64,000 bases of DNA from Auriscalpium vulgare (Eukaryota; Basidiomycota; Agaricomycetes; Russulales; Auriscalpiaceae): contig JAHBBC010000034.1 of the NCBI GenBank assembly GCA_019915015.1, positions 248,001 through 312,000 on the forward strand. The letters are read 5' to 3'. A program made the translations under genes and the position numbers. Positions 9,769-21,686 of the stretch are shown one piece after another; position 1 is the first letter of the stretch, and each line of letters starts with the position of its first letter. The notes beneath the pieces were generated by a model. It was not told the origin of the DNA and searched no databases. It saw nothing but the letters and a program-made list of their open reading frames with translations.

Positions 9769-11598
9769 CCGTTTGAACAAGTATATACTTTGATAACATC
9801 TATGTGACCGAATATGCACCGTTGAATACTTAGTACCGAGTACTTGAAAATGCTCTGTTATTTCTTGCACGAAGTGCATTGATTTGCTCAATGAACGACG
9901 TAGAGACCGCCCGACTCCGGAGCATCTGCCAAAGCGGGCGAACGAGGGTATGGACTGCGCACTGTCAATGCGAGCTGCTGGAGTCCGAACTCTTCCGCAG
10001 AATGCACTACGCGAAAGATCCATACCGGTTGTGTGCACCTTGATCCCGCAGCTCAACTCACAGTATAGAATTACCAATGCCCCGTCCATATCACAAAAGA
10101 ATCACTACTTACTATCGCAGACCGCTCATCGCTGTGACAGACCGCCATCAAGCGCCTCCGAGTCTTCACCCCATATGCGCGGTCTTGATGGCGCATTGTT
10201 GAGCGCTGAGCGCTGAGGCCCGGCTGAGGGCAGGGAGGCTGTGAACCGGGGCACGATGACGACGCGGTCGAACCTTTTCGGACGGTGCGCGGAACTCTGC
10301 TCTAGCCTGTATCTAGTTCATCTCGTCGCTGACACAACAGGAGTAGACCTCACGCCCACGAGCGTTGAACGCTCCGACGCCCGTCTGATATTGCAGGTCT
10401 TTCTTGCCGTGGCCCTAGCCTGGATATGATATGAGCGGACTGGGAGCAACAGCGATTCTAGACTGCCATCTGAGCTGCGGGATCAAGGTGCGCTCAGCAA
10501 GCAAGTACTGGCCGCTATGGATCGTTCGCGTATGCTGAGGCGTGGGTTTCGCGCGCACATTCAGTACTACTCGGAATCGCTGGAGACGGTGTGTGAGTCA
10601 GATATATGCTCGGCGAAGAAAGAAAGAAAGACAGACATGCCGTCTCGTGAAGCCTGACGCCGTGTGACAGGCGGGCAGGAGCGGCGAGTGGCCTGTCGGC
10701 GTGTTTCGCAGGCGTCGTGCGCGACGATGCTGGTGGGGTGGGAAATAGTGCTGGGTGCGACAGCGGAGGATGTCGACAGTGCGTGAAGGGGTTGCATGCA
10801 CCGTCAGGTGGGTACATATGACCCGTTGGCGAAGCACCACGGTAGGTTGGGGGCGGTGGCCGCGCCTGGCTAATTTCTCCGACTCGGAAACGAAAGGTAA
10901 AGTGCGTGCGGCGGGTTCGGCCCGCAGGTCTAAGGCAAGACGATCAGCTCGGTAATGCTGGTAAAAGAAAGCAGAGAACGCACGGCCGACGCTCTCTCTG
11001 ATGGTCGCCAGTGGGAGGTATCGTGGCCGGTGCGGAGCGAAGATCGGATACTTTGGTCGTGCATTTTTCGCGTAATGCAAGTCCTTCTACCTCACAAGAG
11101 CCAGAGGCGAAGTCGGTGGAGCTATACTCGCATTGTGATAGATGCAGGCCCGCGTCGTCAACCCTGGGTTCTTTTCAATGTGTTTGCCGAGCCAACACGT
11201 CGCCGAGGTTGAATGGGAAAAGGCCGAAGTTCCTTCAACGCTGACCTCCAAACTAGGCTGAGCATCAAAGGTCCAGTTGACGCCCCGGCGACAGATGCAC
11301 CGTGAGGCTGCATCATACGACACCGTCAATGTTACGTTCCCTCCGAGGAGCACAGCGCCTACCATCACAACGACCATGAGGGTAATTCTCGGCGAGCCCG
11401 AGCGGCTTATAAGCAGTCGAATTCCACCGTAGTAAGCTGGCAGGCGGGGCGAGTGGATCCATGTACGCCGTAGACTCAAGGAGGAGACATGATGTCGACT
11501 TGAAAGAAGCACCGGACACAAAGGCACAAGATAGGGTTTCCAGGTCATGAGATGAGTCTAATCGGCATGGTAAAGATGTTCAGTCTTCAGACCTGACT
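9769..11598. other. Gene-poor stretch
   Basis: No gene model can be supported. The longest minus frame (11087-11548) contains a hydrophobic run (MVVVMVGAVLLGG) but no recognisable domain and no clear start. I leave it uncalled. Confidence 0.4.
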
Positions 11599-12437
11599 CT
11601 ACACCATTTGCGATGGATCCGTGATACGCTTCTCCTTCGCCACTTGCTCCGGCCCATCAGTGCCTACCCCTTCCTCCACATCCTCCTCCGTCAAAGTTTT
11701 GCCTGCGCGTTCGAGCGATGGGTCCGGCACCTCCGCGGCACCCATCCCCGGACCCGGTGCCGTCGGCACTAACTTCGGGGGGACTATCCAATATGCGGGA
11801 TAACGCCTGCGTACGTTGTTGATGACAAGCGCGACCGCGAGCGCCAGCGCGCTCGACAGCAGCACGACGGGGAGGTAGTACCACCCGAGCTCGGTGAAGG
11901 CGGCGTCGACGGCGGGGAGCAGGGCAGTCGCGCCGGCGGGCGGGTGCGTCGTCTCCGTGATCTGCATGGCGACGATGGCGGTCGCGCAAGAGAGCGCGGC
12001 GGCGAGCCAGCGGAGCTGCTCGAAGCGCGGGGGCGGGAGGTGCAGGAAGAGCTTGGTGATGGCGACGCCGATGAGGGCGCCGATGAAGTGGCCTGCGACG
12101 AGCGGACGGGGCTGGGCGAGGGGTGCGTCGATGGCGCCGTAGATGAGGACCGCGGAGGCGCCCTATATGACACAGGTCAGCGAGGGCGGGGTATGGGGAG
12201 ACTGTCACGCACGTAGGAGGCAATGAGCAGTGGGACGTGGCGCTCGATGAAGTAGTGCGCCTGGCCAAACACTGCCATGATCACCGACAGCCCGCAGAAC
12301 GCGCCCACCCACGACCAGAACCAGACGACATACTGCGCGCGCCTGGGTGGAGGCGCACGGCGGTAGCCTAGCCACCACGACAGCCAGTACGGCAGGTGAA
12401 TGAGGAGGTTATGCTGTGGGACGAAGCGTCGGTGCAT
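11599..12437 (-). CDS. HPP family integral membrane protein
   Basis: Exon 1 is 12213-12437 and exon 2 is 11599-12162, joined over a 50-bp intron (GTGCGTGA...TATAG), giving 262 residues. The family signature THPPAGATAL lies in exon 2. Around it are the expected hydrophobic helices: WLSWWLGYR then FWSWVGAFCGLSVIMAVFG, ASAVLIYGAIDAPLAQP, GHFIGALIGVAITKLFL, and LPVVLLSSALALAVALVINN. A charged, probably cytosolic C-tail follows. HPP proteins are four- to five-span membrane proteins; plant and cyanobacterial members have been linked to nitrite transport, but the role in fungi is unsettled. The ATG at 12437 is chosen because it directly precedes the conserved LPYWLSWWLGYR segment. The upstream open frame is low-complexity. 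Confidence 0.85.
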
Positions 12438-13181
12438 GGCTTGAAGGCGGGGGTGAGAGAACGGGGTCGCAAGTGCTGGCCGGCGTGTATATATTTGATG
12501 GTGCGATTCCGGAGAGCGCGCGAGCATCAGCAAGGGCGATTTTCCGCTCGGGTGATCACTTTTGGAGGAGAGACTCCCCTGGCCATGTGTCTGGGGATGC
12601 TGGCAAACGGCCGTGAGCGAAGGAGGCTTCGAGCAGGAGAAAAAGCGCACGATGCGAGTCGGGTTTACCCACGAGATCCGCCAACCCCATGTACGGAGCC
12701 TGACGGAGCAGACCGTGATACTCGCTGCGAAGACCGCAGTGAGCAGACTCAGTTGAGACTGACTTGACGTTCGCCTGGAGGGTGGGAATTGGGATGATGG
12801 ACGAGTGGCGCGCTCCGGGTTGCTTTCTGCTGGTCCCTCCGCTTGAACTTCAGTGACTCTTCTCACTTGCAATTGAGCACGGAACGGCTAGCAACCGCTC
12901 CTATCGTATGTAGTCAATACAAGTCTAGTCCGCATTCTCTCATATACGCGCGCGTTCCCCAGGATCCGCTCCTCGCCCATGAGCAATACGCCATTCATCA
13001 CAAGCCAATGTACACCATTTAGCATAGGTCCATGCTGCCACCCATTGCCTCGCCCTCCAGTGTGTGCTACGGCGCAATTCGCGAACAACACTGCAAACTG
13101 TCGGCACTTGACATCGGGACTAGGGTGATTGCATCCTGATGCGAAGCCGGTGCGACTGGGGCCACCGCGTCCTTGCAGAGC
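12438..13181. other. Upstream region of the HPP gene
   Basis: Holds the probable HPP promoter, including an AATATATAC run on the minus strand near 12487-12495. No gene or repeat is seen in the remainder. Confidence 0.4.
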
Positions 13182-13870
13182 CTACCATTGCGCGTCTTCG
13201 CTGTCCTCATCTTCATCGTCTTCACTGTCTTCCTCTGTATCGTCTTCGCCATCCTCGCTGTCTTCCGCGCGCAGCTTCTTCGGTCTGAACATGTCGCGCT
13301 CACCGTGGCCCATCGTCAGGACGTGCTCGAGGGTGTCCGCGGCCTCCGATTCGGTGTACGCCTCCACCGCTGCGGCGCGCTCGCGCCGGGCGTACATTCC
13401 TGCAGCTTGCAGGTTTCCGCGCACTCGAAGAAGTCGAGGCATTGTCGCGCGCCTGGGTGCGCGTCTCATAGCAGTAGGTGAAGGGCGCGGGGAGCACGGC
13501 GAGGAAGGGTGTCAGTTTCGCGGCGTACGGGAGCAAGGCGGGCGTGAGCCTTGGAGCTGTGCGGGCGCGGGATTGGTGATGCAGACGCGGACAAAGCTGC
13601 AATACGAGAATGAGTGGCGCGAGTAGAGAGAAAAACGATGCGCACTCGAGGACGACATCAGCGGGAGGCGGGCGGTCGCCGATGTAGCTCTTCACAAAGC
13701 GCGGGCCATCGTATATGTCCCAGCGCGCCGTTCACATGCGCCCGTAGCGGTGCTGCGCGTCGGCGGCGTCCTCGCTGAAGCCCTCCTTGCCGCTCTCGTC
13801 GACGGCGCCCCAGTCGCCGTGGTGAGGATCGGCTAAAAGCACGGGCGCAAGCCGCAGACGCAAGCACTGC
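13182..13870 (-). pseudogene. Disrupted gene of unknown family, one stop and one frameshift
   Basis: Coding-looking sequence runs continuously on the minus strand: HHGDWGAVDESGKEGF, then HRYGRM, then an in-frame TGA at about 13733-13735, then RWDIYDGPRFVKSYIGD, a hydrophobic stretch (FFSLLAPLILVLQL), and TPFLAVLPAPFTYCYETR. Near 13445 the frame changes, without splice sites that could explain it, to GNLQAAGMYARRERAA. It ends in an acidic Asp/Glu tail with a stop at 13182. The pieces read as one protein with one or two membrane spans. Two independent lesions suggest a pseudogene. The alternative is assembly error. It begins within about 30 bp of the GH31 stop codon, so its 5' end may also be lost. 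I do not recognise the family. Confidence 0.5.
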
Positions 13871-13898
13871 AATGACGAATCCCAAGCATCACATGCGA

Positions 13899-16800
13899 TT
13901 ACGACTGCAGCTGTACCGAAAACACGTGTGTCAGCGGGACATCCACCCCAACCTGCACGACCTGTGTCGTCGCGTTATACGAAAACGGCGTCCGGCCCGC
14001 GCTCCCGCCGCGCACCGCGACGGCCCGCGGCGCCTTCGCCACGCCCAAGAACAGCACCCGCGCGACCTTCACGCCCGCCGCGAACCCGAACGTCCCGGTG
14101 GCAGTCAACGTGCCTCCGGCGTAGGAGAACGCCACGCTCGTGGACGACTTCTGCTCGACGCTCACGCCGTCGTCGACGTAGAGCCTCCCGGCGGCGTGCC
14201 CGTCGGTGCCCGGCGCGACCACCAGCTCGAAATCCGTGTCCCGAAGCTCTGTGGTCGTCATGGTGCCGTTCGCCCGGAGCGGGAGTACCGCGCCGCCCTT
14301 GATGTGCAGTGGGATAGTAGTGAAGTCGACGTTGTTGAGCGTAACGCTCGCGCCCTGGCCGTCGACAGGAGCCAACGTGGCGAAGTCGTAGAAGCGGTCC
14401 TTAGGGAGATAGATGGATACGGAAGTCGAGTTTTCATCTGTGACAGGCGACACGAGGATCGAGTCGCCAAAGAAGAACTGGAGGTCGATCGGGAACGTCG
14501 AAGGGTCTGCGGGGTACTTGAACCAGAGAGGATGGATGATAGGCGTGCCGTCGAGACTGGCCGTGTGGAATGCGGTGTACAAGTAGTCGATAAGACGGTA
14601 GCTAGAGGGAGAAGGATCAATGTCCATGCGTCCTTCGAGGGTGTGCAAAGGCGTACCGGATGCTCAAGACATTGCGCGCCGCCTGTGCAACTGTGGGCCA
14701 GCGGTAGAACTCCTGGCTGATAGAAGTATCGCTGTTATGCTGATAGGGGCAACGCGTCAAAAAGGGAGCCTGAGAGCAAGCAAGAGGTAGTTACGTTGCG
14801 CATAAAGGGGTAGAACGCGCCCAACATGGCCCACCGCGCGCACAGCGTCTCCGTCGTATTTTCCGCTTCAAGCGCCCGAACTTCAGCATGTCAACCACAA
14901 CCATTGACATGAACACGGCTCACCGTATCCGCAGATATCGCTGCCAACCATCGGCACCTGGTACACAGTCGCCATCCCGAGCATGCCGGCAATGGATGTG
15001 CGGTAGTGGTCCCACGTGCTGAAGTTGTCGCCAAGCCACTTGCCGACCTTGCGCCCCGCACCGGCGAATGTGGATCGCGTTATGACGAGCGTGCGTAGAC
15101 CAGGCCGCCGTGCGAGCATCGCGTCGTGCGTTGCGACGGACATCATCGTCCCGTATAGGTTGTCTGGCATTGTCGTGAGTGAACATTCTATACGAGGCAG
15201 GGAGGAAGGACATACGAGTGTCGTACTCGACAAGGCCATTCGCGTGCTTGGCGTTCGTCTGCCAGATAATGAGTACGCTTCACTTTATTCCAGAACGCAA
15301 GGCGCACTTACGTATGCAGTCCGATCCGAAAGCACCCCGGCAGCATTGTCTATCTGATACGGAGGGTTCAAAACATCGTCGCCTGGTTGCACACGCTTCT
15401 TCAGTACGCTCGTAGCGTTCTGCCCGAGGATCGGAGCATTTGGATCCGGAGGCGATGAGGTGCGCGGCGGCGGGAGCGCCTGTTGAACGGCTTGCGCAAA
15501 GGGGTCGTCGCAGGGATAGTCGCAAAACTAGAGTACCAAATGAGTATTGAAGACGTCGAAGACAGGATGGTCTAGTGAGACGTACACTTGAAGGCTCATT
15601 CATGTCAATCCATGCGCCGTCGATGTCGAGGCCGGTGTTTGGACTGTAAAAGATCTTGAACTCATTCGTCCAGTACCTAGCCGGAAATGCGTCAGACTGC
15701 GACTAAGCGCTACGCAGGCGGGCGACTTACTGTTCGATCTTAGGGTGAAACCAATCTCATGAAACAACTCAGCCCAAACAGCCATCGCGTCCAAGTTGAG
15801 AACTACTCACCCGGAAACACAGTAACACCTGCCAGTCACAAATAAGCTGAAGCACTCCCAAGTCCAAAACAACGAACGTACCAGGCCAAACCAGTCCCAA
15901 GCTCGCACTCCCGTTCGGCGCCTTGGTCCAAACATCAAGCGCCGTGCCGCGATCATACGGACCGTAGCTTTCGCCCGGGAGGTAGCCCACAGCAGGGTCA
16001 GTCATCAGGACTATGCAGGGAACTGTCAATCCACGTGAAACAGGGACGAAGAGAGTGCTCACCAAATTTTTGATCGTGCCCGTGCAGGTAGTCAACAATC
16101 TGACGCATCCTATTCAGCGGGAAGTAGTCGGGGTCGGTGGTGAAAATGCGACGCTTGTACATATAGTCTGCCCGGAGCGTGTTATTAGCGCTTCTCGAAC
16201 CACCCTTTCGAATAAGAACCTTACCGATGTCAGTCCACATGGTCTCCAGCGGAATGCTCGCGGCAGAGTAATTGGTGATCACATTCGCGACGTCGATGTA
16301 GTCTGACGAAGGTCAAAAACATGCTCCCCAGGTTGCGTATGATGAACTCACTTTGGTAGCCAAAGCGGCACTGGTGAAGCCCAAACGACCAATACGGCAC
16401 CTCCGCCGGCGTTCCAACCACCTGCGCATACTGCCTCGCAACTTCCGTCGGATCGGTCTCGCTGCCCGCCAAGAAGTAAAAGTCCAGCACGCCGCCGATG
16501 ACGTTATACTCCAGGGTGGTGTTCCCGCTCGCAGTCTCATTGTTGCGCAGCTTGACGTCCATCCCGTTGGAGCTGAGGAGGAACACCGCGTGTGTGCCCG
16601 TCGCACGGTGCTCAAAGTACACGGGATGGTTGCCGTAGAGGTTCGTGCCCTCGGGGATGCCGTAGGCGTCGCGCGACCACATCGTGCGCGTCGTATTTGC
16701 GGGGTCCAGGCGGAAGGTCTCTGTGTGCTCGCCGAGCCCGTAAATGTTCGCGTTCGGTAGGAGCGTGGTTTTGACGCGCAGGAACTGCGACTCAAAGATG

Positions 16801-17287
16801 AGGGGGTGGGACGCGGTGGAGAAGAGGACTTCGTGCGTGCGGGCGCGGGAGATGGAGAAGGAGAAGGGTGCCGCGGTGTAGTTGAATTCGATCTGGGCAG
16901 ACGATGGGCGGACGGAGGGGTCTGCGGAGGGGCGCGGGAGCACAGACTCGGGGACCTCGTAGCGTTCAGTCGTCGGGTCGGTGATTTTGAGATGTATGCG
17001 CGTGTCTGCGGTGATGTTCAGTTGAAATATCGCGCAGACAGCCATGCGGGCGCACCTGTTTCGTACGTGACCTCCAACTTGAGTGTCTTCGTGTCGTTCC
17101 CAAAGACATTGCATGCCTGCCCTCCGAGCACGAGCGTCGCCGTCAGCTGGGGTCCGACGGTCTTCACGTTGGTCGCGTTGTACCCAGGACATCTGTCCAA
17201 CACCGCGGGGTCCACATACTCGGCTTGACCGACGCGAGGCGAGAGGAGGGCGACAAGGAGCGCACCGGCGCGCGTTCGGAACCACAT
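13899..17287 (-). CDS. Secreted GH31 alpha-glucosidase
   Basis: Fourteen exons, 5' to 3': 17056-17287, 16352-17005, 16225-16302, 16063-16167, 15882-16010, 15811-15828, 15731-15755, 15586-15676, 15312-15527, 15216-15258, 14924-15163, 14795-14865, 14657-14739, 13899-14601. All introns are GT-AG of 49-58 bp, and the product is 895 residues, normal for fungal GH31 enzymes. Residues 1 to about 22 form a signal peptide. The catalytic nucleophile is Asp438 in WIDMNEPSS and the acid/base is Asp576 in [20 protein letters not shown] and a C-terminal beta domain follow. Members hydrolyse terminal alpha-linked glucose from maltose, starch or nigerose-type oligosaccharides outside the cell. A TATAAG motif lies 54 bp upstream of the ATG. 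A decayed copy of the gene's 5' end lies at 21.7-22.25 kb. Confidence 0.93.
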
Positions 17288-18080
17288 CGAACAGAGGACC
17301 GTTGGTTGGGGGTGGCAACATCGTCGAACTGGCCCTACGTTCTTATAGCACGGGCCAAGAGGCCGTGGCGCCGAAAAAGAGGTGAGAAGCACCATTTCTC
17401 GCCTCCAAGACGACCCTAGTGCGAGGTTAGGGCAACATCATGAGACGATGTCCGTCAATTTGCCGTACACTCGTGACGATGCGACCCATGTGGGCTCGCT
17501 GAACGCCTCGATTGTGCATGAAGAAGCTTGATGTCCCTCGGCAACGAAGGAAGATGTCAGTGTTTGGATTGCGACGGACTAGCGGCGGGCTAGTTCCTTG
17601 ACGCTAAACCAGGACATGAGTCAGAGAACGCCACGAAGACACACATGCATGCACACCTGGGCTGCGCAGACGTCGACCCGACTGCAACTCCTGGAGGGCG
17701 CCCGGGCCCCGAGAAGCGCGCGACCCGATGGCCACTCAAACTCCATATCGTCAACTGTGGCCAGCGAGTCGTCAGATGACAAGTCATGTGTGAGGGTAAG
17801 TCTGATGGACTAGGAAAGGCTGCAGGCGGCGGCGCGGCGAGAGGTGGGCACTGGATGAGGCCTTGAGGGATGGAGGTTGGCGGCAAGCATCACGGCACGC
17901 CTGCTCCGCGCGTCGCCGCGACGAAGTACTTGCCGACGACGACGACAACCTCTGATTGACTAGGTATGTAGACTATTCGACTGCACTGTCTTCACCTACG
18001 CTCATGTCCCTGTACCAGATCCCGAAGTCCGTAGCCTGCGCGCCCCCCCATATGAACTCACTTCCTGCGTCCAGTGCGAC
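17288..18080. other. GH31 promoter and spacer
   Basis: The minus-strand TATA-like motif at 17341-17348 serves the GH31 gene. The stretch 17297-17436 is the part copied into the relic at 22 kb. Nothing coding is seen in 17440-18080. Confidence 0.5.
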
Positions 18081-19232
18081 ATGCAGCCAATCGTCCCGCT
18101 CGACGTTCAACTCACCGTTATCGAGTGGGTGTATCGCTCATCACAACACTCGGACGTCGATTATCGGACACTCTGCGCATGTGCGATCGTCTGCAGGGCT
18201 TGGGCACCCATCGCGCAGCGCATGCTCTTCCGGCGTCTACCCAGATTCTCATCTTCCTCCATGAGAGACCAGTTCGTTCGTTCTCTGTACTAGTCTCCGT
18301 AGCTGACTTTGACAGATGATAGTCGATCTGTCTTATAAACTCTGTACGCAAATACACGCCTTGCCTCATACGTATATTCCGTCCGCATCGACATCCTCTC
18401 ATTGGCCTCCGAGGAGCACTCGTCGCTCCTTCGCCTACTTGAACATTGCCCACAAATCAGGTCTATCATCTGTTTGGACATCATCGAGTCCTCCTCCTGG
18501 ACCGCCGCCGTCGAAAATCGCCTACGCGCACTCCCGCTCAGCCCTATCTCGCTACAATTCATTGCAGATGCCGACGCCGCGACGCGCATCGCGCTTCTCT
18601 GGCCGAGCGTGCAAGTGCTCAAAATTCATAGCTGGAACAGTGACGGCGAAATCAACGACAGTGACGGGGATCCGAACACACCAGTACCAATACCCGTTCC
18701 TCGCAGCGTACGGTCAATTTCGATTAAAACAGACTGCGTCGCATGGGTGCTGGTGCCGGAGTATGACCTCAGTGAGCTACGCAATCTGGAATTCCAGGAT
18801 CCCGGATGGTCGGATCGTGCATGGGTGGCTTCGCTGCTTGCGTCCGGCGTGCTACCCCAGCTCCGCTCACTGGCCATAGAGGGAGAGATCCCGCCGCCGG
18901 ACGTCATGGGACAGCTCACGCAACTCCGGGGCCTCACTTTTACCCTCCACTGGTCCAACTGGGAAGTTGTGCTCCCGCAAAATCTGTGCCATCTCGGGTA
19001 CCACGGCTGGCCAAGTGCAACGTACCAGGAGGCGGTGGGGCGCCTCCTAGCGGCTGTGCGGGCGTCGCGGAAATTGCGGTTGCTGACCATGCTGTCGGAT
19101 GTGCGGGATCCCATGCGAGCGATGTTCGACGACGCGTGCCGTGACCGTGGCATCGAGCTCGCGTTCTACCCAGATCATACACACTACCCCGTTGGTCTCT
19201 TTCTCGTGCATTTCCAGTGCGGTACTGAATGA
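18081..19232 (+). pseudogene. F-box/LRR-like protein with a damaged exon junction
   Basis: An F-box-like start is followed by an LRR-like body. The first part (18081 to about 18288) reads LDVQLTVIEWVYRSS, then TLCACAIVCRAWAPIAQRML, as in basidiomycete F-box proteins. The second part (from about 18339 to the stop at 19232) starts LYANTRLASYVYSVRIDI and continues through leucine-rich segments such as LPQLRSLAIEG and LTQLRGLTF. The two halves share a frame but are separated by stops at 18291 and 18336. The only GT-AG pairs here are 24-39 nt, too short, and they leave a frame mismatch. A one-base deletion near 18340 would explain it. If a hidden splice exists, the gene is intact. The likely role would be an SCF ubiquitin-ligase adaptor. 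Confidence 0.6.
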
Positions 19233-20084
19233 GGTTTGGTTTCATAGCGACCCGAAGATTTGGACTGGATATGACAGAGTCTGAGCTGACCGAGGAACGG
19301 TCAAACACAGCTAGGTGAGTCATTGACAATTTCTCGAGATTTTCAAGAATCATCTCAACATAGTGCAGGAATTTTCAATGGCGCCTCGCACGCTTCATGC
19401 CTTTTCCACCATTGTAGCGACAGATCTCGCGCATCGCGTTCTTGTCGGCCCAACCGCATCATAATGTTACCCGTTCACCTCGCCCATGCGCCGGCATACG
19501 GCAGTCATATACTCTCCGGCCGCAGGCTTCCAGACGTTGCTTGGGCCGCCCACTCCCGTCGCGCAGCGCGAGGGTGGCGACGTCCAGCCGTCCTTGGTCC
19601 CAGCTTGGTCCGCACGGTTCCCGCATTCGCGGAGGCCTGCAACGCTCTCGCCGGGAGCGCAGCTCATGAGCATCGTCTCTGAGCTCCATGGACAATGTGC
19701 TCTGGGACCACGAGCGCGCCGCCGGTCAGCGCAGGCAGGAGCATGATGTCCACCGACCACCCATGCGTGCCCATTGGCCCGCCGGGGGCGGGAGGAGCTT
19801 GAGGATCGTCCGGCTGCGAGCGGAGGTTGCGCACTGACCGGCGTACGCGTGGGTGAGATGGATCCTAGATCCCATGACATCTCGTCGGACAGATCCAGAG
19901 TAGCGGTCTTTCCACCAGCAATTGTATGAGCTCCAAAACACCCTTTGCATTTCTGTCGAAAGCGAACTACAGCAGAAATCTAAAATAACACCAATTACAT
20001 CCCAAGTTAGAATATGCGTGCCCCTGTGGCGGAGTTGGTCGTGAAGCAGATTACTTGTCGTCAATAATGCATGCAAAGCAACAC
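19233..20084. other. Spacer with a duplicated 3' flank
   Basis: About 19926-20084 is nearly identical to 22862-23017: both are the 3' flanks of the two paralogous repeat-exon genes. Nothing coding is recognised in 19233-19920. Confidence 0.6.
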
Positions 20085-21251
20085 TTAGTCGAGGTCATCG
20101 AAAGCGCGGCCGGAGAGGAGAGCAGCGGTGATCAGCTGCTCGGGGGTGATCGCGCGGCGCCTACAACTGTGTCAGCACGAAACCGAGGATGGGGACATGA
20201 GCGACTTACTGTGCAGCTGCGTCATCCGACTTGCCGAAGCCGAAAAGCTTTCCGAGGCCGCTGATGAGGGGATCGACGAGAGCCGAAGCACCAAGGGACA
20301 CAGCGGTGCCGATCAAGCCCTTCGAGGTGGAGCTCAGAGCGCGCCTTTGGGAACCTCTCATCAGAGGCAGCGTGCAAGCGCATACTAATGCACATACCTC
20401 TGGTCGCCCTGCGAGGACAAAAAGTGCGTCAGGGCAACGACCTCGTCGGTAGTAAGAGGCTCGGCCTGGCGCCTAAAAATGCAAGTCGTCAGAAACAGCA
20501 ATCTGCAAGTACGAATAAACTACACTTACTTCTGGTTACCCTGCGAGGACAGGAACTGCGTCAGCGCAACGACCTCCTCGGTAGTGAGAGGCTCGGCCTG
20601 GCGCCTGAGAATGCAGGTCGTCAGAAACAGCATATCTGTGACTACGGATACAATACACTTACTTCTGGTTGCCCTGCGAGGACAGGAAGTGCGTGAGCGC
20701 GACAACCTCATCGGCCGTCAGAGCGCGCCTAGAAGACAAAGCGGTCAGAGCCAGTACCCGCACAAATATACATTCACCTACTTGGAAGAGCTATCCGAGC
20801 TGTCCCCTACGCCGAACAGCTTGCCGAGGCCGGCGATGGCGCCGGAGGCAAGACCGCCGACAGCGCTGGTCTTGAGGACGGTACCCAGGCTGTCTTCGGT
20901 CGCGCCAAGGAGCGAGCCGAGGATGCTCTTGCGCACCTCGAGCTCACGGCGCTGTGCAGCGGCAGACTGGTCGTCGCCACCGCCGAACAGGTGCTCGATG
21001 AAGGGGATGGCAGCACCACCGAGGAGGCCGGTGCCGAGGGTCTTCGCGGCGCCGAGGAGGTTCAGCGCGCGCTCGTCAACGTCGTGGGGGGCACGCGCGT
21101 CGTACTCGCGCTCGCTAATATCACATCCCGTCAGCAAGATTGCCGTAGGAGGATCAGGATCCAGGAGGTGGACGTACAAAGTGGGAGCAGCGATGGCGGG
21201 AGAGGCAGCCGCGGCAGCGAGGATAACAGCAACGAGAGTGGAGGAATGCAT
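20085..21251 (-). CDS. Secreted repeat-exon protein A (unrecognised family)
   Basis: Seven exons, 5' to 3': 21178-21251, 20782-21114, 20663-20728, 20530-20604, 20398-20472, 20210-20344, 20085-20160. They give 277 residues. Exon 1 encodes a signal peptide (MHSSTLVAVILAAAAASPAIAA). Exon 2 gives a Gly/Ala/Leu-rich segment ending GLGKLFGVGDSSD, with an RRE dibasic site. Exons 3-5 are tandem modules of 22-25 residues, consensus ALTxDEVVALTxFLSSQGxQ, each starting and ending in the same phase. Exon 6 returns to a GLGKLFGFGKSDD segment and exon 7 encodes a conserved C-terminus (ITPEQLITAALLSGRAFDD). I do not know this family. It is probably extracellular. The 63-bp first intron is in frame and stop-free, so its retention would add 21 residues. 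Paralogue B lies upstream. Confidence 0.8.
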
Positions 21252-21456
21252 TGTTGATGATGAGATGTAAAGAGATCTGAAACTTGGGATGATGCAAAAG
21301 GTGCGCAAAGAGTGGCTCGAGAATGAACAAAGGACGTGAAGGCTATGCGCTCGTCAGTGTCTGACAGCATTGTAGAGGGGAGATGCACTCACCAACCAGT
21401 ACCTAGGAAGTAGTCGAAGTGAGCGGAGCTGGAGATTATCCATTGCGATGGGTGCA

Positions 21457-21464
21457 CTTTATAG
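21457..21464 (-). promoter_or_regulatory. TATA box of repeat-exon gene A
   Basis: CTATAAAG on the minus strand, conserved in sequence and spacing upstream of paralogue B. The leaders between TATA and ATG share an upstream ATG (21370) and flanking GT...AG signals that could form a short leader intron. Confidence 0.65.
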
Positions 21465-21686
21465 GAAATCCCTGGAAATGCCCAAGACAAGCCAAGAACC
21501 GTCCTAGATACCCCAGGCCCCATCAAAACAAGAGATCAGCACAGTCCCAGATCATGCCAAGGAAGGCCAAGGACTGCAGCAGCGAACGCTCGGCGTATAG
21601 TTCAACTGTTCATATATATATCACGCCGCGCGTTTTGATGGAAGATTGAAGGCCAGGCGAGCGCTGGCCAAGACCACGACGAAGAC

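Noticed and set aside
11087..11548. 153-residue ORF with a hydrophobic stretch as a secreted protein gene
   Set aside because: No credible start context, no splice support and no recognised domain.
13872..14720. 282-residue Arg-rich plus-strand ORF
   Set aside because: Antisense to the last exon of the GH31 gene, with low-complexity Arg/Ala composition from GC-rich codons.
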